From assembly GCF_900115005.1 (NCBI RefSeq), contig NZ_FOUY01000015.1, positions 1-64,000 of the forward strand: DNA of 64,000 nucleotides. Reading direction: 5' to 3'. This DNA is from Pseudonocardia ammonioxydans (GTDB taxonomy: Bacteria > Actinomycetota > Actinomycetes > Mycobacteriales > Pseudonocardiaceae). This document shows positions 57,688 to 64,000 of this stretch, one piece after another. Position numbers and translations under genes: made by a program. Every line of letters begins with the position of its first letter. The stretch's first letter is position 1. Under the pieces are notes generated by a model that worked only from the letters and a program-made list of their open reading frames with translations, ran no database searches and had not been told where the DNA came from.

Positions 57688-58836
57688 ATGGCGATGGAGT
57701 TGACCGAGACCCCGGAACGTCTCGCGTTCGTGGAGGCGATCCGGGACTTCGCCCGGCGGGAGTGCGGCACCCGTGAGCAGCGTGCGGCGCTGACGGCGGG
57801 CGGGACCGAGTCCCACAGCCGGCTGATGAACGACAAGATCGCCTCGCTCGGCTGGAGCGGTGTGGCGCTGCCCGAGGAGTACGGCGGCGCGGGCGGCGGG
57901 GTCACCGACGCCTGCCTGCTGCTGGAGGAGCTCACCTACGGGCGCGTGCCGGTGTTCGGGCTCGGCATCTCCATGATCGTCGCCAAGACCGTCGAGCGGT
58001 TCGGGACCGAGGAGCAGCGCCACCGGATCATCGGTGGCTTCTGTCGCGGCGAGGTCTCCTCGGTCGCCATGTCGGAACCGGACTCCGGCTCCGACGTCGC
58101 GTCGCTGACCTGCCGCGCGCGGCGTACCGACGACGGCTACGTCATCGACGGGCAGAAGACCTGGATCTCGTGTGCGCACTATGCGGAGCGGATCCAGCTG
58201 GTCTGCCGTACCGACACCTCGGGACCGAAGCACAGCGGCCTCACCATGCTCGAGGTCCCGACCGACGCCGACGGGCTCACCATCCGTCCGATCGAGACAC
58301 TCGGCGGGCGCGAGGTCAACGACGTCTACTTCACCGGCACCCGGGTGCGGGCGGCGAACGTGATCGGCACCGAGGGGCAGGCCTGGACGCAGCTCACCGC
58401 GGGCCTGAACTTCGAACGGCTGGTGTGCGCGGCGATCTTCCTCGGTCATGCGCGACGCGCGTTCGAGGACGCACTGGAGTACGTGAACGGGCGCGAGCAG
58501 TTCGGCCGCCCGATCGGGAGCTTCCAGGTGATCGCGCACCGCATCGCCGATCTGGCGACCGAGCTCGAGTGCTGTCGCGCGCTCGTCTACGACGTCGCGC
58601 GCCGGGTCGACGCGGACCCCGAGCGGCAGCTGCCCCGCGAGGCGTCGATGGCCAAGCTCAAGGTCACCGAGACCGCGAAACGGATCGCGATCGAGGGCAT
58701 GCAGATGATGGGCGGCGCCGGCTACACCACGGAGTACGAGATGGAACGCCACCTGCGCACCACCATCATCTCCACGGTCTTCGCGGGTACCAGCGAGATC
58801 CAGCGCGAGATCATCGCGAAGGCGTACCGGCGGTGA
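57688..58836 (+). CDS. acyl-CoA dehydrogenase
   Basis: This 382-residue flavoenzyme starts at ATG 57688. It has the FAD/substrate motif MSEPDSGSDVA (about 128-138), WISCAHYAE, and the C-terminal GGAGYTTEYEMERHLR with FAGTSEIQREI. The usual catalytic Glu before GT is Ala here (FAGT). Instead a Glu occurs in LNFERLVCAA (Glu243), the position used by isovaleryl-CoA dehydrogenase and long-chain enzymes. It therefore likely oxidises a branched or bulky acyl-CoA. It is the first gene of the operon. Confidence 0.93.
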   Translation: MAMELTETPERLAFVEAIRDFARRECGTREQRAALTAGGTESHSRLMNDKIASLGWSGVALPEEYGGAGGGVTDACLLLEELTYGRVPVFGLGISMIVAKTVERFGTEEQRHRIIGGFCRGEVSSVAMSEPDSGSDVASLTCRARRTDDGYVIDGQKTWISCAHYAERIQLVCRTDTSGPKHSGLTMLEVPTDADGLTIRPIETLGGREVNDVYFTGTRVRAANVIGTEGQAWTQLTAGLNFERLVCAAIFLGHARRAFEDALEYVNGREQFGRPIGSFQVIAHRIADLATELECCRALVYDVARRVDADPERQLPREASMAKLKVTETAKRIAIEGMQMMGGAGYTTEYEMERHLRTTIISTVFAGTSEIQREIIAKAYRR

Positions 58837-58936
58837 ACGGCATCGGGCGGCTCGGCAGCGCACCGACGGCGAGGTCCTGACCGAGCAGCGTGGTCCGAGG
58901 TCGACCTCGAACCACAGAACAACGAGAGGTGAATCA

Positions 58937-59473
58937 ATGAAGATCCGCAGAGTTGTCATGGGTAACGATGCTCGAGGAAAGACCACGGTCCTCGACGACA
59001 GCAGTGTCGAACCGACCACGGTGACCCTGCTGCCGGGTGCGGAGATCCACCGGGTGTGGGAGCTGGATTCGGTGTCGGTCCCGGTCTCCAGCCCGTCCGC
59101 CGGGGATCCGACGACGACGTTCTTCCCGGAGCACGGCGGGGTGCGGTTCGGGTTCCTGACCGTTCCGCCGGGCATCACCTACATCCCGGACCCGGACGCC
59201 GACCTGGAGGCGGCGGCCGCCGAGATGGAGCAGAAGCTCCCCGGCGCAGCGGCGACGTTCTCGTTCCCGGACCAGCCCGGTGCGCACGTGACACAGACGG
59301 TCGACTACATCGTCGTGCTCTCCGGGGAGGCGCTGATGCGGGTCGACGACACCGAGGTGCGGCTCGTGCAAGGCGACTGCCTCATCCAGAACGGGACCCC
59401 GCACGCCTGGTTCAACGACGGCTCGGAACCCCTGGTGATGGCCTTCGCCCTGTGCGGAGCCGCGACCGCCTGA
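58937..59473 (+). CDS. cupin-domain protein
   Basis: This 178-residue protein starts at ATG after GAGAGGTG. The C-terminal half is a single cupin: VTQTVDYIVVLSGEALMRVD (first motif), then VQGDCLIQNGTPHAWFNDG with the His of motif 2. The metal-ligand set looks incomplete, so it may be a binding or regulatory protein and not a dioxygenase. The place between dehydrogenase and racemase genes suggests a link to the same substrate. Confidence 0.8.
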   Translation: MKIRRVVMGNDARGKTTVLDDSSVEPTTVTLLPGAEIHRVWELDSVSVPVSSPSAGDPTTTFFPEHGGVRFGFLTVPPGITYIPDPDADLEAAAAEMEQKLPGAAATFSFPDQPGAHVTQTVDYIVVLSGEALMRVDDTEVRLVQGDCLIQNGTPHAWFNDGSEPLVMAFALCGAATA

Positions 59474-59527
59474 CGACCCTCGCCGATCTCGTTCACTCTC
59501 GTCCGTTCCGGGGAAGGGCAGGACCAC

Positions 59528-59629
59528 ATGAAGGCACGACTCGCTGCGCTCCCGGTCGGCGCCCGCCGCCGGGACCCGGGACGGGCGGGGGAACGCGGCG
59601 CCACGGACGTCGCCGGGGCGCACACGTGA
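59528..59629 (+). CDS. 33-residue peptide, possible leader of the racemase gene
   Basis: An ATG at 59528 follows GGGGAAGGGCAGGA, a strong ribosome binding site. The basic frame (MKARLAALPVGARRRDPG...) ends at TGA 59629, overlapping the GTG of the next gene. Without it the racemase gene has no good site of its own, so translation coupling through this short frame is plausible. Confidence 0.4.
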   Translation: MKARLAALPVGARRRDPGRAGERGATDVAGAHT

Positions 59630-60768
59630 CCGGCGCGGGGCCGCTGTGCGGTGTCAAGGTCGTGGAGCTCGGTGCGATCGGACCGGCACCGTTCGCCGCC
59701 ATGCTCTTCGCCGACCTCGGTGCCCAGGTGATCCGCCTCGAACGACGGGACGGGACCGGCGTCGGTGTCGGCGCCTGGAACCACCTGCACCGGGGCCGGC
59801 CGTCCGTGGCCTGTGATCTCGGGACGGCCGCGGGCCGTGAGCTCGTGGCGCGGCTGGCCGAGACCGCCGACATCCTCGTGGAGGGGTTCCGCCCCGGGGT
59901 GATGGAACGGTTCGGACTCGGTCCCGACGAGCTCCTGGCGCGGAACCCGGCGCTGGTCTACACCCGCGTCACCGGGTACGGCCAGGACGGCCCGCTGGCA
60001 CAGGTTCCCGGCCACGACATCAACTACATCTCGGTCGCCGGCGCTCTCGGCGCCCTCCGCCGCCCCGGCGAACGGCCGCTGTTCCCGCTGAGCCTGCTCG
60101 GCGACTTCGGCGGCGGCGGGATGCTCGCGGCGTTCGGGGCGCTGGCCGGTCTCGTGCAGGCGCGGGGGTCCGGGGCCGGGCAGGTCGTGGACGCGGCCAT
60201 GGTCGACGGCACCGCCCTGCTGACCACCGCGTTCCACGCCCTGCGCAACGCCGGTGACTGGGCGGGCGAGCCCGGCACGAACACCATCGACGGTGGCGCG
60301 CACTTCTACGAGGTGTATGCCACGTCGGACGGCGGACACGTCGCCGTCGGCGCGCTGGAGCCGCAGTTCTACGCCGAGCTGCTGCGGTTACTGGAGCTCG
60401 ACCCGGACGAGGTCCCGCAGTGGGACCGTGCGCGCTGGCCGGAACTGAAGGACCGCCTCGCCGGCATCTTCGGTACCCGGACCGCGGCGGAGTGGGCGGC
60501 GCTCTTCGAGCACGAGCAGGCCTGCGTCACCGCCGTGTACGGGCTGGGGACGGCACCCGGGCATCCGCACAACCGCGAGCGCGCCACGTTCCTCGACATC
60601 GCCGGGGCCCTGCAGCCTGCCCCGGCACCCCGGTTCAGCCGAACCCCGCCGGGGCACCCGGCTCCCGCGCCCGAGCCGGGCTCCGATGACGGCACCGCCC
60701 TGACCGACTGGGGTCTGAGCGTCACCGAGGCGGCCATGTTCGACACCACCACACCCGTTGATCGTTGA
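59626..60768 (+). CDS. alpha-methylacyl-CoA racemase-like (CaiB/BaiF fold)
   Basis: This 380-residue member of the class III CoA-transferase fold begins at GTG 59626. Racemase-type residues are present: GHDINYISVAGAL has the catalytic His, LLGDFGGGGML the catalytic Asp, and ALEPQFYAELL the nearby Glu, as in the mycobacterial enzyme MCR. It would invert 2-methylacyl-CoA stereochemistry so that acyl-CoA dehydrogenase can act. A CoA-transferase role is less likely because these residues match the racemase group. Confidence 0.85.
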   Translation: MTGAGPLCGVKVVELGAIGPAPFAAMLFADLGAQVIRLERRDGTGVGVGAWNHLHRGRPSVACDLGTAAGRELVARLAETADILVEGFRPGVMERFGLGPDELLARNPALVYTRVTGYGQDGPLAQVPGHDINYISVAGALGALRRPGERPLFPLSLLGDFGGGGMLAAFGALAGLVQARGSGAGQVVDAAMVDGTALLTTAFHALRNAGDWAGEPGTNTIDGGAHFYEVYATSDGGHVAVGALEPQFYAELLRLLELDPDEVPQWDRARWPELKDRLAGIFGTRTAAEWAALFEHEQACVTAVYGLGTAPGHPHNRERATFLDIAGALQPAPAPRFSRTPPGHPAPAPEPGSDDGTALTDWGLSVTEAAMFDTTTPVDR

Positions 60769-60779
60769 GAGGACCCACC

Positions 60780-61772
60780 ATGCGCATGCCGAAGCTGTCC
60801 TGCGCGTTCTACACCGGGCCGGACACCCCCGACCACATCGCGCTCGCCGAACGTCTCGGCTACCACCGGGCCTGGGTCTACGACTCGCCGGCGCTGTGCC
60901 TGGACGCGTGGAGCGCCCTGGCACGGGCGGCCGATCGCACCGAGCGCATCGGGCTGGCCACCGGCGTGGCCGTGCCAGCGCTGCGCCACCTGGTCGTCAC
61001 CGCGTCGGCGATCGCGACCATCGAATCGATCGCGCCCGGCCGGTTCACCCTCGGTGTCGGTACCGGTTTCACCGGCCTGCGCGCCCTCGGCCACAAGCCC
61101 ATGAAGTGGGCGGAGATTCCCGCCTACGTCGACGCGCTCAAGGCACTCCTGCGCGGTGAGGCCGTCAGCTGGGAGGGCAGGACGATGCGGCTGATGCACG
61201 CGACCGGCTACCTGCCGGAACTGCCGATCGACTTCGAGGTGTTCATGGCGGCCGAGGGGCCGAAGGGCCTCGGTGTCGCACGTGAGCACGCCGACGGCGT
61301 GCTCACCGTCAACGTCGATCCGGGCACGGGCTGGGCCCAGTCGGCCCGCTGGGCCCTGGGCACGGTGCTCGACGACGGTGAGTCGCCGACCTCGGACCGG
61401 GTGTGGGCCGCGGCCGGGCACGCGGCGGTCGTGATCTACCACCTCTACTACGAGGCGGGCTACGACCTGAGCACGCTGCCGAACGGCGCCGCGTGGGGTG
61501 AGCTGATCAGCTCGCTGTCGGAGGAGGAACGGCACCTGTCACTGCACAAGGGGCATCTCATGGAGGTGTCCGAGCACGACGACGCGATGATCCCGCGGGA
61601 GACCGCCGAGGCGATGACGTTCACCGGGAGCGTCGAGACCCTGCGTGCCCGGTTGGAGGAACTGGCGGCCACCGGGGTCACCGAGGTGGTCTACCAGCCC
61701 GCGGGCCCGGACATCCCTCGCGAGCTGGAGGCCTTCTCCCGGCTCGCTCCGGCCGGTTCCCGGGTGGGCTGA
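60780..61772 (+). CDS. LLM-class flavin/F420-dependent oxidoreductase (operon copy)
   Basis: This 330-residue luciferase-like protein starts at ATG 60780 with GAGAGGACC upstream. LSCAFYTGPDTPDHIALAER, RIGLATGVAVPALRHL and VGTGFTGLRALGHKPMKW are typical. It is a paralogue of the LLM protein at 25649-26650, which sits next to a lactonase. In this operon it likely introduces oxygen into, or reduces, a CoA-linked or free cyclic substrate. Cofactor choice cannot be read from the sequence. Confidence 0.87.
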   Translation: MRMPKLSCAFYTGPDTPDHIALAERLGYHRAWVYDSPALCLDAWSALARAADRTERIGLATGVAVPALRHLVVTASAIATIESIAPGRFTLGVGTGFTGLRALGHKPMKWAEIPAYVDALKALLRGEAVSWEGRTMRLMHATGYLPELPIDFEVFMAAEGPKGLGVAREHADGVLTVNVDPGTGWAQSARWALGTVLDDGESPTSDRVWAAAGHAAVVIYHLYYEAGYDLSTLPNGAAWGELISSLSEEERHLSLHKGHLMEVSEHDDAMIPRETAEAMTFTGSVETLRARLEELAATGVTEVVYQPAGPDIPRELEAFSRLAPAGSRVG

Positions 61773-62671
61773 TGGCGGATTCGGAGGACAACGCGGCACC
61801 GATGATCCGGTACGAGCAGCCCGAACCCGGGATCGTCCGGATCGTGCTCGCCCGCCAGGACAAGCGCAACGCACAGAACCGCGAACTGTTGCACGCGTTG
61901 GACGACGCCTACACGCGTGCGGTGCGGGACGAGCGGACCCGGGTCATCATCCTCGCGGCCGACGGCCCGGACTTCTCCGCAGGCCACGACCTCGGGGCAG
62001 ACTGGTGCATGCAGGACGTGCCGACCCGCACGCTCACCGGTGGGTTCGACGCACCCGGTGCGGAAGGATGGTTCGCCACCGAGGAGGAGCTGTTCACCGG
62101 TCTCTGCCTGCGCTGGCGCGACCTTCCGCGCCCGACCGTCGCCGAGGTGCGCGGACGCGTCATCGGTGGTGGCCTGATGCTGGTGTGGCCGTGCGATCTC
62201 GTGGTCGCCGCCGACAACGCGCTCTTCGTCGACCCGGTCACCGCCTTCGACATGAACGGTGCCGAGTACTTCACACATCTCTGGGAGCTGGGTGCCAGGC
62301 GGGCCAAGGAGATGCTCTACACCGGCGAGGCGATCACCGCGGCGGAGGCGGCCGCGCTGGGCATGGTCAACCGCGTGGTCGCCGACGACGAGCTCGAGGC
62401 GGAGACGCTCGAGCTGGCCCGCCGCATCGCGCGGCGGCCGCCGTTCGGGCTCCGGCTGGCCAAGCGGTCGGTCAACCTCGGCCTCGATCTGCAAGGACAA
62501 CGCGCGGCCGTCGAGTCCGCCTTCGGCCTGCACCAACTCGGTCACAACCACAACCGACGACTGCACGGGGACCTGGTCGATCCGGCCGGGGCCGCGGTGA
62601 TCAGAGCGGAGAACCGGGCCCACCGGCCGGCGGACCGGGAACGCTCGGGGACCGGAGGAGTCACGACATGA
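61772..62671 (+). CDS. enoyl-CoA hydratase/isomerase-family protein with altered active site
   Basis: This 299-residue crotonase starts at an ATG sharing one base with the previous stop (TGATG). IRYEQPEPGIVRIVLARQDK and FSAGHDLGADW form the oxyanion-hole region. At the positions of the two usual catalytic Glu residues it has Leu (RVIGGGLMLVWPCD) and an Asp/Met-containing FDMNGAEYF. It probably catalyses another crotonase-type reaction (isomerisation, C-C hydrolysis or decarboxylation). It overlaps the ligase gene by four bases. Confidence 0.85.
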   Translation: MADSEDNAAPMIRYEQPEPGIVRIVLARQDKRNAQNRELLHALDDAYTRAVRDERTRVIILAADGPDFSAGHDLGADWCMQDVPTRTLTGGFDAPGAEGWFATEEELFTGLCLRWRDLPRPTVAEVRGRVIGGGLMLVWPCDLVVAADNALFVDPVTAFDMNGAEYFTHLWELGARRAKEMLYTGEAITAAEAAALGMVNRVVADDELEAETLELARRIARRPPFGLRLAKRSVNLGLDLQGQRAAVESAFGLHQLGHNHNRRLHGDLVDPAGAAVIRAENRAHRPADRERSGTGGVTT

Positions 62672-64000
62672 ACCCGACGAACCTGCTGATCAAGGGCGCG
62701 CAGATCTACGGTGACCGCACCGCGTTCGCCTGTGACGGACGGCGCCAGACCTTCGCCGAGCTGTGCGAACGCGCTGCCCGGCTCGCGAACGCGCTGCGGG
62801 CCGGCGGGATCCGCCAGGGCGAGCGGGTGGCCGTTCTCAGCGACAACGCGTTCGAGGCCCTGGAACAGGTCGCCGGTCTCGCCGCCGGCGGTTACGTCCG
62901 GTGCGCGCTGTACGCGCACGAGCCGGCGGAGAAGAACCTCTACCTGCTGCAGCTCACGGGCGCCTCGGCGCTGATCGTCCAGGACACGCACTACGCCGCG
63001 ATCGCGTCGGTGCTCGCGCAGGCATCCGACGTCCGCCTGGTGATCGTCGTCGGCGACACGCCGGACGGCAGGCAGGACTACGAGGAGACCCTCGCCGCGG
63101 CCTCCGCGGAACTGCCCGACGTGGGGGTGCAGCCCGACGACCCGCACCTGATCCGGTTCTCCTCGGGCACCACGGGCAAACCGAAGGGCATCCTGCACAG
63201 CGTCCGGGGCTGGACGGACATGGGGAACGAGTTCGCGCTCGTCTTCGGCGGTTTCCATGCCGACGACCGCTATCTCGCCGCGACACCGTTCAGTCACGCA
63301 GCGGGCCTGCTGGCGTGGCCGTTGGTGGCGGCGGGTGCCGCCAGCGTCGTGATGCCGTCGTTCGATCCGGAACGCTGGCTCGACCTCGTGGAACGGGAGC
63401 GGATCTCGTTCGCGATCCTTCCGCCCACGGTGATCCAGATGATCATCAACGTGCCCGCGGTCGAGGACCGCGACCTCTCCAGCCTGACCAAGGTCGTCTA
63501 CGGCAGCGCGCCCATCTCGGAGGCCACATTGGTCGCTGCCCTGCAGCTGTGGGGCAACATCATGTACCAGACCTACGGGCAGAGCGAGGCCATGCCCATC
63601 TCGTGCCTCACCCCGCGGTACCACCACACCGAGGGCACCGACGAGCAGCGCTCGTGGTTGCGTTCGGCGGGCCGGCCGACGCCGAACTCGATGGTCCGGA
63701 TCGTCGGTGACGACGGCGAGGACCTTCCGCTGGGCGAGGTCGGCGAGATCGTGGCGCAGTGTCCGGGGGTGATGCACAGTATCTGGGGTGACCCGGGCGC
63801 GACCGACGAGCGACTGCTGCCGGGCGGCTGGCTGCGTACCCGGGACATGGGCTACCTGTCCGGCGACGGCTTCCTCTTCCTCGCCGACCGCAAGGAAGAC
63901 ATGATCATCTCGGGTGGGTTCAACATCTGGCCGATGGAACTCGAGAACGCGCTGGCCGCGCATCCGGGCGTCCAGGAGGTCTCGGTCGTCGGCGTTCCGC
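62668..64000 (+). CDS. acyl-CoA ligase (AMP-forming), cut by window end
   Basis: The first 444 residues are visible, from ATG 62668 behind GGAGGAG. Adenylate-forming motifs are present: FSSGTTGKPKGILH (phosphate-binding loop), then MYQTYGQSEAMPIS, and GWLRTRDMGYL with DRKEDMIISGGFNIWPMELE leading into the C-terminal lobe. It should activate a carboxylic acid to its CoA ester, giving the substrate to the racemase and dehydrogenase of the same operon. The carboxylic acid is unknown; the pocket is not diagnostic. Confidence 0.92.
   Translation, partial: MNPTNLLIKGAQIYGDRTAFACDGRRQTFAELCERAARLANALRAGGIRQGERVAVLSDNAFEALEQVAGLAAGGYVRCALYAHEPAEKNLYLLQLTGASALIVQDTHYAAIASVLAQASDVRLVIVVGDTPDGRQDYEETLAAASAELPDVGVQPDDPHLIRFSSGTTGKPKGILHSVRGWTDMGNEFALVFGGFHADDRYLAATPFSHAAGLLAWPLVAAGAASVVMPSFDPERWLDLVERERISFAILPPTVIQMIINVPAVEDRDLSSLTKVVYGSAPISEATLVAALQLWGNIMYQTYGQSEAMPISCLTPRYHHTEGTDEQRSWLRSAGRPTPNSMVRIVGDDGEDLPLGEVGEIVAQCPGVMHSIWGDPGATDERLLPGGWLRTRDMGYLSGDGFLFLADRKEDMIISGGFNIWPMELENALAAHPGVQEVSVVGVP

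Noticed and set aside
59626-60768. CaiB/BaiF CoA-transferase as the primary name
   Set aside because: The GHDINY His, LLGDFGG Asp and following Glu match alpha-methylacyl-CoA racemases, and transferase-type context is lacking.

Overview
The window is high-GC actinobacterial DNA. An SsgA-like developmental regulator, a DUF5997/LysR-like pair, an ECF sigma factor with a RskA-type anti-sigma factor, many GTG starts and strong G/C preference at third codon positions suggest a Pseudonocardiaceae host, with Pseudonocardia as a reasonable guess. The species assignment is inference.

Layout. (1) 1-8.87 kb: right part of an integrated phage-like element. It carries an IS256-family end that cuts a replicative helicase/primase gene just before its Walker A motif, three coupled ribbon-helix-helix-like genes, a 1235-residue tape measure protein with a lytic-transglycosylase-like domain, a putative terminase small subunit, and several small unknown genes. 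No capsid, portal, terminase large subunit or other tail gene is visible. The element ends inside a Fpg/Nei-family DNA glycosylase gene, whose 3' part resumes at 8871. (2) 8.9-30.7 kb: ordinary chromosome. It holds phosphoglucose isomerase with a PAP2 phosphatase, DoxX, a HipA-like kinase/DUF3037 pair, a P450, a zinc-independent L31 with a candidate Zur site, amidase, SMP-30 lactonase, an LLM oxidoreductase, a duplicated tRNA Gly-Cys-Val cassette, ssgB, and a sigma/anti-sigma pair.

(3) 30.7-about 49.5 kb: a probable genomic island beginning at tRNA-Val(CAC), next to a decayed possible integrase. It is packed with genome-conflict genes: a GIY-YIG/T5orf172-like protein; a two-gene RecB-like nuclease plus SF1 helicase module; a broken NYN ribonuclease gene; a four-gene minus-strand set (OGG-fold DNA glycosylase, Rad50-like ATPase with zinc hook, small helical protein, and a GmrSD-type nuclease carrying an alkyltransferase-like domain); and a 1746-residue Upf1-like helicase fused to an MTES_1575-type endonuclease and a DUF3320-like tail. 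The four-gene set combines three protein types that handle modified or damaged DNA with an SMC-like sensor. It is the best candidate here for an undescribed defence system. No function has been tested.

(4) 49.7-57.3 kb: a TIM-barrel protein divergent from a TetR regulator, an ArsR/SulP pair, a SpoU methyltransferase with a possible frameshift, a STAS protein, a frameshifted SDR remnant, and LysR-like/DUF5997. (5) 57.5-64 kb: a catabolic operon behind a strong promoter that contains a perfect 8+8 bp palindrome. It encodes acyl-CoA dehydrogenase, cupin, alpha-methylacyl-CoA racemase-like protein, LLM flavin oxidoreductase, a crotonase lacking both usual glutamates, and an acyl-CoA ligase cut by the window edge. 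Together they suggest CoA-linked breakdown of a branched or cyclic acid.
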